From assembly GCF_009937975.1 (NCBI RefSeq), contig NZ_AP018441.1, positions 6,138,001-6,202,000 of the forward strand: a DNA stretch of 64,000 nucleotides, read 5' to 3'. The notes under the pieces were generated by a model that saw nothing but the letters and a program-made list of their open reading frames with translations, had not been told where the DNA came from and searched no databases. Source of the DNA: Undibacterium sp. YM2 (GTDB lineage Bacteria; Pseudomonadota; Gammaproteobacteria; Burkholderiales; Burkholderiaceae_D). Of the stretch, positions 25,906 through 33,255 are shown in pieces. The position numbers were made by a program, and so were the translations under genes. Position 1 is the first letter of the stretch. Each line of letters opens with the position of its first letter.

Positions 25906-27830
25906 GCTGACACTCCATCTGCAGTGACTTTAAGTAACAGGGCTTCTTCATCCAGCCCTCTTACCTTGATATCCAGGGTATTTTGCAAGATCCAGGCCAG
26001 GCGGCTGCTGACAGAATCCATGCTGATTTTCGCGATGGGTTCTGCTGATCGGTGAATTTCTATCTGTTTTGCCTGCCCTATGAATTGTATGCTGTGCTTG
26101 TCTGCACTCAATACGACCAGGCCAAATTCGTCTTCCCCGTATTGCCGCCTGTTGGTAACGCCCAGGACTTTTACAGAAGCAGGGACAGATTTTTTTATAT
26201 ATGACTTTGATGTACCTATCCACCATTCATGCTCACCGATTTGCAATGCCAGCAGCCCGTGCTCAAAATTATTGACATGAGTCCAGGATATTTCATTGCC
26301 AAAGAAAATAGCCTGGCCTGCATGGGAAATGTTTGCAACAGCCAGAGGCGCATTTTCGTGTGCATGCCAGCGGAAAATTTTTGTACTAGCATTTTCAGTG
26401 ACTGCGTATAACAGGCGCTGTCCAAAAAAGTCCGAACCTATGACATTGCTGGCAATAGGTTTAAAGTGTGGTTCTGACGGTTCCGGCCTTGCGCTTGTTG
26501 GTTTGCCTGTCGGCTGTGGCAATTCCAGACTTGATTCCCAGCAAACCAGGTGCTGATCTATGTCCTGCACGATGACCCTGGCCAGGCTGCGTGCGTTTTT
26601 TCTGACTTCCATGAAGTAAGCCGGCAGCCAGCGCGTACCACCGGTCGGTGCCCTGAAATACTTCATTTCTGGTCTTTGCACGACTACTTTTTTACAAGAA
26701 AAATGCTGGCTGGGGAAACCATGAAAACTCAGGTCCGTTCCATCGGCTGAAATATAAGCGAGATTTTTTCCCATCACCGCTGCAGCCAGGATACTGCCTT
26801 TTGTTGGCTGCCTGATCGTGCGGAATTTGCCTGGCGCAGCTCGCACGGATTGAGGTACGTTGTAGATGATAATGTTGCCATCCAGTTGTGGTACTGCCAG
26901 CCAATAGCCTTTGCTGGCAAAGCGTGGTGCCTGCTTCAGTGAAGGACGGTTTTTTGTATTGCGCACATGGGCCAGGCCATCGATACGTTTGAATTGCTCA
27001 CGCAAGATGCGTATCGCGACATCTTCCGCAGGCAAATCAAGTATGACATCGCGCTGATTGCTGCGCTGGTTTAATTGCAGGTGCAGACGGCGGTTCTGCT
27101 CAGCACTGAATAAATCAACATGGCTGGTAATCAGACTGGTAGCGCGCTGCAGGCGTGCGGTGTGCGTCCCGGCAATTTGCCAGCAGTCACAGGTGTTCTT
27201 GTCCTGCTGTTTTAGCAGGGTATCCCAGCTATCCAGCTCAACCGTCGTGGCGTTGCGCAAGCTCTTGCTGTTCAGCAGGGCTTTCATTGCCTCGCGTCCC
27301 TGGGTTTCATGCAAGACACCTGGTTGTTGCAATATCCCCCACTTGAAATGGGCACCCGCTTCTTCTGCGCGACGCGATAGCAGGATAAACAGCACGATAT
27401 GGGCCAGGCGCGGTTCGCCCAATTGCATGGGGCCTGCATCAAACAGGGCGATGCACAATTGCGAACGCAAACGGATGTCTGGCTCTGTGCCCAAAAACAA
27501 GAGTTCGTTGCTGGCAGCGCGCCGGATGAATTCATCCGGCTCGGCCTCGGCGTACAGCCACTCTGTCATGAGCAGGCGGTCATAGTTCCCACGTTGCACG
27601 ATATTGCCTATGCCTACGGGTTCATCATTGGTCCTGTGGGATGCAAATTTCAGGCGGCCAACCAGAGGGTCAAGCCGCAGCAGCATCTGCCCTATGGCAT
27701 CTGTCAATTCGGGCGGGAACAGGGTCAGCCAGTCACGCCAGGCTTCCAGTGCCTGTGGTAGTGCTCGCGGTGCTGACTGTGCTAATGACTGCGGTACAGG
27801 CTGTGTTATTGGCAAACTTTGTGACGTCAT
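25902..27830 (-). CDS. Degenerate vWA-like plus beta-propeller protein of the MoxR operon
   Basis: A 642-residue protein. Residues 20-280 look like a vWA-type domain in which the metal (MIDAS) site is lost: the strand ends CIALFDAGPMQLGEPRLAH, giving D131-A-G133 where D-x-S-x-S would be, followed by a helix with LLSRRAEEAGAHFKWGILQQ. Residues 290-642 show repeated beta-propeller strands (GYWLAVPQLDGNIIIYNVP, LLYAVTENASTKIFRWH, GLLALQIGEHEWWIG). It overlaps both neighbours by four bases. In ternary systems MoxR is paired with a vWA protein and a propeller protein; here both functions may be fused. The vWA reading is inference. Confidence 0.62.
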   Translation of the reverse strand: MTSQSLPITQPVPQSLAQSAPRALPQALEAWRDWLTLFPPELTDAIGQMLLRLDPLVGRLKFASHRTNDEPVGIGNIVQRGNYDRLLMTEWLYAEAEPDEFIRRAASNELLFLGTEPDIRLRSQLCIALFDAGPMQLGEPRLAHIVLFILLSRRAEEAGAHFKWGILQQPGVLHETQGREAMKALLNSKSLRNATTVELDSWDTLLKQQDKNTCDCWQIAGTHTARLQRATSLITSHVDLFSAEQNRRLHLQLNQRSNQRDVILDLPAEDVAIRILREQFKRIDGLAHVRNTKNRPSLKQAPRFASKGYWLAVPQLDGNIIIYNVPQSVRAAPGKFRTIRQPTKGSILAAAVMGKNLAYISADGTDLSFHGFPSQHFSCKKVVVQRPEMKYFRAPTGGTRWLPAYFMEVRKNARSLARVIVQDIDQHLVCWESSLELPQPTGKPTSARPEPSEPHFKPIASNVIGSDFFGQRLLYAVTENASTKIFRWHAHENAPLAVANISHAGQAIFFGNEISWTHVNNFEHGLLALQIGEHEWWIGTSKSYIKKSVPASVKVLGVTNRRQYGEDEFGLVVLSADKHSIQFIGQAKQIEIHRSAEPIAKISMDSVSSRLAWILQNTLDIKVRGLDEEALLLKVTADGVSA

Positions 27831-28243
27831 TCCAGCTCCTGCAGCAACCAGAGCAATAGATCTGCGGACAGATAAGCAGAGTCAGCGAGCGGGATGATTT
27901 GTTCCGGCTCATTCAACAAGAGCAAGGCTTGCGTACCCAGCCGCCGTGCCAGTGCGGCCTGCACCAGATCACAGGAGAGAGCCGGACCAGTATGGGTAGG
28001 CAACCAGAGATCACGCGCCTGCGGATGGGGGGCGCAATATTGCATGCCATTCAGCCATGGCAAAAGCTCAGGTGGCCCCATGAGTATCAGCAAGTCACGG
28101 CTGGCGACCACGGACAGATGGCTCAGCTCGTCGGCTGCCAAAGTCTGCAGTTTATGCAGCAATTGCCTGGCAATACCGGCGCTGGCAATCAGGCCCGCCG
28201 GTGAGGGTGCATGCTCATTGGCCCGCCATTCCAATACGGTCAT
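27827..28243 (-). CDS. bpX5-like small protein of the MoxR operon
   Basis: A 138-residue protein with the segment PELLPWLNGMQYCAPHPQAR followed by LWLPTHTGPALSCDLVQAAL. This LPW-x-G-x-x-Y...LPT...P pattern is the one I associate with the bpX5 domain of MoxR-vWA-beta-propeller systems. It is cytoplasmic, with no signal peptide. Its start codon shares a base with the stop of moxR (TGATG), and its stop overlaps the next gene (ATGA), so the three are translationally coupled. In known systems bpX5 sits between the MoxR ATPase and the effector-side propeller proteins, and this order is kept here. Confidence 0.65.
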   Translation of the reverse strand: MTVLEWRANEHAPSPAGLIASAGIARQLLHKLQTLAADELSHLSVVASRDLLILMGPPELLPWLNGMQYCAPHPQARDLWLPTHTGPALSCDLVQAALARRLGTQALLLLNEPEQIIPLADSAYLSADLLLWLLQELE

Positions 28244-29397
28244 CAGTCTGTTTCCAGGGCGGCGATCAGTTGCGTGCGGCGTTCTTCCAGCTCGGCTGGC
28301 AAATCTGCTTTGACAAAATTGGCATCAATCTCGCGCAACAGGGCTTCTGCTGATTTCTGGAAGTCTTCGCTTTCAGTGTTCGTCAGTAAACTGTCTGCCG
28401 TTTCTGCCAGTCGTGTTATTCGGGCCAGCGGTTGTTGTACAGCTTCTTCCACTACGGCCTGTAACAGGGGATGACGGGCCTGCGCCAGCAAGTCGCGCAA
28501 TACTTCGCGGGCATTGCGCTGGCCAGCTGCGGTGGGAATCACATACACCAGTGGCCATAAGTCTGCCCTGCTCGCGACCTGACGGCCAGCCAGCACGGTT
28601 GCAGCGGCGATCAATTGTTGCGCCTTGACGATGCGGCGGTCGGATAATAAGACATTTGCTTGGCGCAATTGGCGTATTGCCTGGGCCAGGTCGCCGCGCA
28701 CCTCTGCCATATTTACCAGCGGCACTGCACGGTTCAAAATATCCAGGCTGGCCAGGTCTGCCCTGGCTGCCACGGGACGGTGATTGACTTGCCAGCCACC
28801 TTCCAGCAAATCTTCCAGGCGCGGGTCTGGTACCGGCTCTACAAATACATGCAGCAAGAAACGGTCGGCAAAAGCTGCCAGGCCCTCATCTTCAGGCAAG
28901 CCATTGGCTGCGCCTACACAAATACGCAAGGGGCATTTGACGCGTGTATGGCCGCGCTTGAACTGGCGCTCATTGAGCACACCCAACAGTGTGTTAAGGA
29001 TGGCAGTTGAACCAAGAAAAACTTCATCCAGAAAAGCAATCTCCGCTTCTGGCAGCATGCCTGCGATATCGGTTTCTACCGTGCCTTCCCGCAGTTTTGT
29101 CAGGTTAACAGGGCCAAACAATTCTGAAGGTTCAGTAAAACGGCCCAGCAGGTATTCAAAATACTGCCCGCCCAGACTTTGTGCAACCCGTCGTACAACG
29201 GCACTCTTTGCCGTACCTGGTGGCCCAACTACGAGCAAATGTTCTTGTGCCACCGCCCCCAGTATCATGAGTTCTGCAAGTTGGTCGCGGTCTATCAAAC
29301 CCGTAGTGGCTTCGCGGATGGCATCTCTGATGCGTGACGAAGCCTCCTGCGTTGCTTCACGTATTCTTTCCTTCAGACTTGCTGTTGACTCTTGCAT
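28243..29397 (-). CDS. MoxR-family AAA+ ATPase
   Basis: A 384-residue MoxR-type AAA+ ATPase, a chaperone-like remodeller that normally acts with a vWA-domain partner. The Walker A motif GPPGTAKS is at residues 58-65, Walker B AFLDEVF at 121-127, and the sensor 1 region lies around ICVGAANGLP. The MoxR inserted FLLHVFVEPVPDP segment is present. The final 50 residues form an extra helical tail (SLLTNTESEDFQKSAEALL). It is the first gene of a five-gene overlapping operon and no other MoxR is in the window. The start ATG has no strong ribosome site, but the following genes are all coupled. Confidence 0.9.
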   Translation of the reverse strand: MQESTASLKERIREATQEASSRIRDAIREATTGLIDRDQLAELMILGAVAQEHLLVVGPPGTAKSAVVRRVAQSLGGQYFEYLLGRFTEPSELFGPVNLTKLREGTVETDIAGMLPEAEIAFLDEVFLGSTAILNTLLGVLNERQFKRGHTRVKCPLRICVGAANGLPEDEGLAAFADRFLLHVFVEPVPDPRLEDLLEGGWQVNHRPVAARADLASLDILNRAVPLVNMAEVRGDLAQAIRQLRQANVLLSDRRIVKAQQLIAAATVLAGRQVASRADLWPLVYVIPTAAGQRNAREVLRDLLAQARHPLLQAVVEEAVQQPLARITRLAETADSLLTNTESEDFQKSAEALLREIDANFVKADLPAELEERRTQLIAALETD

Positions 29398-29504
29398 GGA
29401 TGGATCTACTTTGCTAAGGGATTGGCTAACGCCAGGGATGACAGATTATAAACCTTGGAGTGCTGGCGCTTTGACCGCCAGGTACGCGCTGACGGAGTAC
29501 CAGC

Positions 29505-30329
29505 CTACATTTGCTGGAACAAATGCGTGTGATTGCGACTGACTTCGAGTTTTTCTGCATGACCTTTCAGTCCTATCAACTGGCGGCCACGGAAATCACG
29601 GGTGACTTCGGCAATCGCAGAAACGCGCACCAGGGTAGAGCGGTGTATGCGCCAGAATTCTTTGGGATCAAGTTCGTCTTCGAGTTCTTTCAGTGATTTG
29701 CGTATCAGGTATTCTGCCTGCTCCGTCTGCACCAGCGTATATTTTTCATCAGAGCGGAAAAATAAAACCTCTTTGGTGCTGACCATGCGCAGGCTGCTGC
29801 CTACGCTGGCCTGTATCCAGCGCAGGTATTCACGCTTCTGGCTTTGCTGTTGCATTAATTGCGTCAGCATTTGTTCCACCTGTCTGGCCTGGTCGCTGGC
29901 GGCGTTGGTGGCATTGATGGTATTGGCGGGTGCGTTTTTTTCCTGCTGGCGCTGTTTTAATCTCTCCTGCAGGCGCTGGCAAGTACTTGCCAGCCTGTCG
30001 GCTTCTACCGGTTTCAACAGATAGTCCATGGCACCGCGCTCGAAAGCCTGTATCGCATATTCATCATAGGCAGTGACAAACACCACCAGTGCCTGCTTGG
30101 CCAAAATGCTGGCGGCTTCTATGCCGTTCTTGCCCGGCATGCGTATATCGAGAAAGATAATATCGGGGTGCAGTTCTTCTGCCTGTTCTATCGCGACTAT
30201 GCCATTCGCAGCTTCAGCAATGATGGACAAGTCTGGCCATGCTTGTTGCAGGCGTGCGCGCAGTTGATCGCGCATCGGGCTTTCATCATCGACTATCATT
30301 GCCGTTGCTGCAGTTGCTAGTGCTGGCAT
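29505..30329 (-). CDS. LytTR-family response regulator
   Basis: Response regulator with an N-terminal receiver and a C-terminal LytTR DNA-binding domain, 274 residues. The receiver has the acidic pair D14-D15 (MIVDDESPMRDQ), the phosphoacceptor D61 in FLDIRMPGKNG, the conserved Thr in VFVTAYDEYAIQAF and Lys in YLLKPVEAD. A coiled linker (residues 115-165) is followed by LytTR features such as VLFFRSDEKYTLV and FWRIHRSTLVRVSAI. AGGGA before the ATG at 30329 supports that start. It is 48 bases downstream of a LytS-type kinase and forms a two-component system with it. Targets cannot be deduced. Confidence 0.92.
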   Translation of the reverse strand: MPALATAATAMIVDDESPMRDQLRARLQQAWPDLSIIAEAANGIVAIEQAEELHPDIIFLDIRMPGKNGIEAASILAKQALVVFVTAYDEYAIQAFERGAMDYLLKPVEADRLASTCQRLQERLKQRQQEKNAPANTINATNAASDQARQVEQMLTQLMQQQSQKREYLRWIQASVGSSLRMVSTKEVLFFRSDEKYTLVQTEQAEYLIRKSLKELEDELDPKEFWRIHRSTLVRVSAIAEVTRDFRGRQLIGLKGHAEKLEVSRNHTHLFQQM

Positions 30330-30377
30330 GCTGTTCCCTGATACGTGATTGTGGAATAAGCAATAAGAATAATGTTC

Positions 30378-31262
30378 TTATTGTTTTGTGTCTATAGGCA
30401 CCAGTATGCCAACCACTGCACCACCAGCCTGAGGTGCTTCAATGACCAGCTGTGCCTTGCCTGAATACAGCACTTTCAGACGTTCACGTATATTCGTCAG
30501 GCCCATGCCGTCATCTGCATGCATATCAAAACCCATGCCATTGTCGCTGACTTCGACCAGCAATTGCCCATCGACTTTCTTTGCCGTGATGCGGATATGC
30601 CCGCCTGTGGTCTTGGGTTCCAGGCCATGCTTGATGGAATTCTCCACCAGGGTTTGTATCATCATCGATGGGAAGGGTAAAAATTCCAGCTCGGATGGCA
30701 AGTCTATATCGTAAGTCAAACGCTCTTGCATGCGTGCCTGCATGATATTCAGGTAGGCACGGCACATGTCCATTTGCAGGCCCAGCTTGCCATTGCCCTT
30801 GTCACGCATTTGCGGCATGGCCGAGCGCAGGTATTTGATCAGGTGCTGATGCACCACAGTTGCCTGTGCCGGATTGGTTTCTATGAGCTGGCCTATCAGT
30901 GCCAGGGTATTGAACAAGAAATGCGGCTCTATCTGTGCCTGCAGTGCTGCCATTTCTGCTTCCAGCAAGCGGCGTTCCAGTGCTTCAACATCGGCACGGG
31001 TTGCAGCAGCAGTGGCGGCGATCTCTGCACTACGCTTGCCACCTGCCAGGCTCTTGATAATGAAAGAGGCGAATACCAGCGCGGGCATCAGGCCACCCAG
31101 GCCCAGGGCGCCACCTACTATTATGGCGACCAGCGAGATGCCGAGTAAAGATGACCAGGGCACTACTGCCAGCCAGTCAAAGAACTTCCACCAGACCACG
31201 GTCACCGTGTCGGTGATATCCATGATCAGGTCGAGTACCTTGTTATCGTCGCGATGTTTCAT
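30378..31262 (-). CDS. LytS-type sensor histidine kinase
   Basis: A 294-residue kinase of the His_kinase/HATPase family that pairs with LytTR regulators. Two or more hydrophobic segments in residues 20-75 (LLGISLVAIIVGGALGLGGL, MPALVFASFIIKSL) serve as the membrane part, followed by a coiled coil. The dimerisation motif has H114 in QIEPHFLFNTL. The ATP-binding domain shows LVENSIKHGLEPK (N box), VSDNGMGFD (G1) and GMGLTNIRERL (G2). There is no large periplasmic sensor domain, so the signal is probably sensed in the membrane. Gene order is small membrane protein, kinase, regulator on the same strand. Confidence 0.92.
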   Translation of the reverse strand: MKHRDDNKVLDLIMDITDTVTVVWWKFFDWLAVVPWSSLLGISLVAIIVGGALGLGGLMPALVFASFIIKSLAGGKRSAEIAATAAATRADVEALERRLLEAEMAALQAQIEPHFLFNTLALIGQLIETNPAQATVVHQHLIKYLRSAMPQMRDKGNGKLGLQMDMCRAYLNIMQARMQERLTYDIDLPSELEFLPFPSMMIQTLVENSIKHGLEPKTTGGHIRITAKKVDGQLLVEVSDNGMGFDMHADDGMGLTNIRERLKVLYSGKAQLVIEAPQAGGAVVGILVPIDTKQ

Positions 31263-31297
31263 ACCGTTTCCATTCGCCGCCAGTTTTGCCAGGCCGC

Positions 31298-31618
31298 TTA
31301 TTCAGTTTGTGGGTTGCTTGCTGTCTTGTCTTTATCAGCAAATATCTTGGCAATGATAGCGCCAAACACCAGGCCATTTGCCAGTGATGATAAGTGCAGT
31401 ATGCCGCCAGTGATCAAAGTCAGCAAAGCAGTCAGCAAGAGCTTCTTCCATGATGCCTGCAATATCCAGTCAAGAGCATGGCGGCCTGCATAGACCAGCG
31501 TGTCTGCCAGGTTTTTGGCAAAGTCCAGAACGGGGTTGTGGTTTGTGTTGTTCATGTTATCGCTCCTGTTAGTTGTTGTTTCAACGGTGACCAAAGTGTT
31601 TTCTGTTTGAGTATGCAT
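31298..31618 (-). CDS. Small membrane protein upstream of the LytS kinase
   Basis: A protein of 85 or 106 residues with one or two hydrophobic segments (WKKLLLTALLTLITGGILHL and SSLANGLVFGAIIAKIF) and a polar N-terminus. Two in-frame starts both have strong ribosome sites: AGGAG six bases before the ATG at 31618, and AGGAG seven bases before the ATG at 31555, which begins MNNTNHNPVLDFAKNL. Both may be used. It lies 35 bases before the kinase gene and resembles the kinase membrane region, so it may be a partner or modulator of the two-component system. No family is recognised. Confidence 0.7.
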   Translation of the reverse strand: MHTQTENTLVTVETTTNRSDNMNNTNHNPVLDFAKNLADTLVYAGRHALDWILQASWKKLLLTALLTLITGGILHLSSLANGLVFGAIIAKIFADKDKTASNPQTE

Positions 31619-31814
31619 TTTTCTCTCCTGTCAGCCGGATGATTTTCTTCATCCATGGACGCAGAATAGCAGGCACTTTTACAAGGCCGTAGCCGGTTGC
31701 GACTAACAGTAACTTGACAGGGTTCAACGGTTATTTATGGAGATGAATGGGACAAGAAACTTGAAAGAAGCTCGCCGCATCAATGCTCGGCAAGCTTCCT
31801 TTTTAGGGTGGATT

Positions 31815-32450
31815 TTATGTATTACACAACATCAGCCTGTCAAAACCCAGGCCAAAACCTATGCCCTGCTGATAGCTGCCACCGCCTACAACTTGCTTCT
31901 GTGCGCCTAGCGCAGGCACAGATATTTCAAAACCAGCTTCAGTGTAATAATCCAGTCCACGTTTGACTGAGCTAGCGACTTCATAAGCACCGGTTTTCAA
32001 AGCCACCATCTGTTCAGCCATGGCCAGCAACTCTGCACGACAGGCAGGATTGTCAGGATTGATGATTTCCACACCAAACTGGAAAAATTCGCGGTAGCGT
32101 CCTTCCTGTGGTTTTTCATAGCGCCAGCAACGTTCGAAATACCAGAGCTTCAGATTTTTCTTTTGCTTGAAGTGTTTGTCGGCGAGCAGCTGTACCGTAG
32201 CCGTAGCCTCGGGACGCAGGCACAGTTGCCTACCCTTTTTATCCGGGAAGACATACATCTGCGAGAGCACTTAAGTACCTGCCTTGTTGACATAGATATT
32301 CGCCGGCTCCAGCGATGGCAACATGATTTCGTTAAAACCATTAGCTTCAGCGATACCGATCAGGGCGTTAAGGAGACGGCGTCTTTCCCTGACTTCATCA
32401 CCCACTAAAATTCTGACACCACGACTTTGTTCTTCTATTTTTAATTCCAT
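31815..32450 (-). pseudogene. Miniature HisS-like class II synthetase paralogue with an in-frame TAA
   Basis: A class II aminoacyl-tRNA synthetase-like ORF of 212 codons including the stops. The first 59 codons (MELKIEEQSRGVRILVGDEV...) run into a TAA at codon 60 (plus 32271-32273), followed immediately in the same frame by VLSQMYVFPDKKGR and 150 more residues. A GAA-to-TAA change would explain it, since HisS has an acidic residue there. HisS traits are motif 2 (ERCWRYEKPQEGRYREFFQF), RGLDYYT (His A) and motif 3 GFGLGFDRL. The insertion between motif 2 and HisA and the anticodon-binding domain are absent. GGAG precedes the ATG at 32450. It is half the length of true HisS, so it is a paralogue, not the essential enzyme. 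Confidence 0.75.
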
Positions 32451-32517
32451 ATTTCACTCCATCACTGCATTGCAACATAGCTGCAGGGCGAGAGCGCTAA
32501 GCCCTGCTGGCTGCAGA

Positions 32518-32553
32518 AATAAAAAAGCCCTCTGTGCAGGCTGAGAGGGCTTT
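32518..32553 (-). terminator. Intrinsic terminator (possible attenuator) before the HisS-like gene
   Basis: On the minus strand AAAGCCCTCT pairs perfectly with AGAGGGCTTT around a ten-base loop and runs into a T-run (TTTTTTATTT). A second stem, GCAGGGC with GCCCTGC (plus 32484-32508), follows closely. It lies between a short His-rich ORF and the HisS-like gene, about 70 bases before its start, which is the layout of an attenuator. Confidence 0.75.
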
Positions 32554-32574
32554 CTTGGTGATGGGGCTTAACAT

Positions 32575-32655
32575 TCATCCAGGCAATAGCTCTCCCAGCC
32601 AGCGATGTGACTGATGTTGCGCTGCATGCAAAACGGATGTGGAAAAGGTATTCAT
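32575..32655 (-). CDS. Possible His-containing leader peptide (26 aa)
   Basis: The ORF reads MNTFSTSVLHAAQHQSHRWL then GELLPG and stop, with His at residues 10, 14 and 17 followed by Arg and Trp. It ends 22 bases before the terminator stem upstream of the HisS-like gene. Leader peptides rich in the cognate amino acid control amino acid and synthetase genes by attenuation. The weakness is the ribosome site: CTCTATGCTCAAAAC before the ATG has no clear Shine-Dalgarno. Possible, not proven. Confidence 0.4.
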   Translation of the reverse strand: MNTFSTSVLHAAQHQSHRWLGELLPG

Positions 32656-32980
32656 GTTTTGAGCATAGAGTTGCTTGCAGGCTATGTCAACAGCGGCGAT
32701 GAACAAAAAACAAAAAAAATTTTGCGACTTAAGAAAATTCAATCTTGTTACGTCTAATTACAACTTTTCAAAACATTATTCTTTCCATTTAATCATTCAA
32801 AACTTAAAATTCCGCCCTGCTTAACAAATGCCCAATTTTCTGGCTTTGTTAAAAATGATCTAGATATTTATAAAATATATTACTAATATATTTCAACCAA
32901 GTCATAAGCAAATTTAGTAAATGCGATTTGGTTAATGCAGTATCCGGCGCTATTGAATAGGGAGTTGACGGATATTGCTA
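32656..32980. other. AT-rich gap upstream of a mobile-element-like repeat
   Basis: About 325 bases, very AT-rich from 32700 to 32930, with no ORF of note. It probably holds the promoter for the His-leader transcript and shows no further feature I can support. Confidence 0.4.
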
Positions 32981-33079
32981 AGAACGTGTTTACGATCTTA
33001 CTGTGCGAACGTGATCGGGGCTCATGCGCTGCTCTTCAACCCGCTGACGCCCGCTCGCTACAGATCGTGAACACGTTCT
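32981..33079. mobile_element. 99-bp element with 18-bp terminal inverted repeats (MITE-like)
   Basis: AGAACGTGTTTACGATCT at the left end is matched in inverse by AGATCGTGAACACGTTCT at the right end, with 17 of 18 positions paired. The interior is GC-rich, unlike the AT-rich flanks. No transposase and no clear target duplication were seen. It looks like a miniature inverted-repeat element or a transposon relic. Confidence 0.6.
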
Positions 33080-33255
33080 AAAGGGAAGCAGAAGCAGCGG
33101 CATGCAGATGCATGTCTGCTGCTTCTACATATATGGGGCTGGTAAAGACCTTCTTCGAATTATTCGGGCGACGACAGCTTGCAAGCTGACGGATGAAAAA
33201 GCCTGAAGGGGATGGTATTGCCCAAAACTCTACAATCATCAGGGAGACGTATTAC

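Noticed and set aside
31815..32450. HisS-like gene as the essential histidyl-tRNA synthetase
   Set aside because: It is about half the usual length and lacks the anticodon-binding domain; a full HisS must lie elsewhere.
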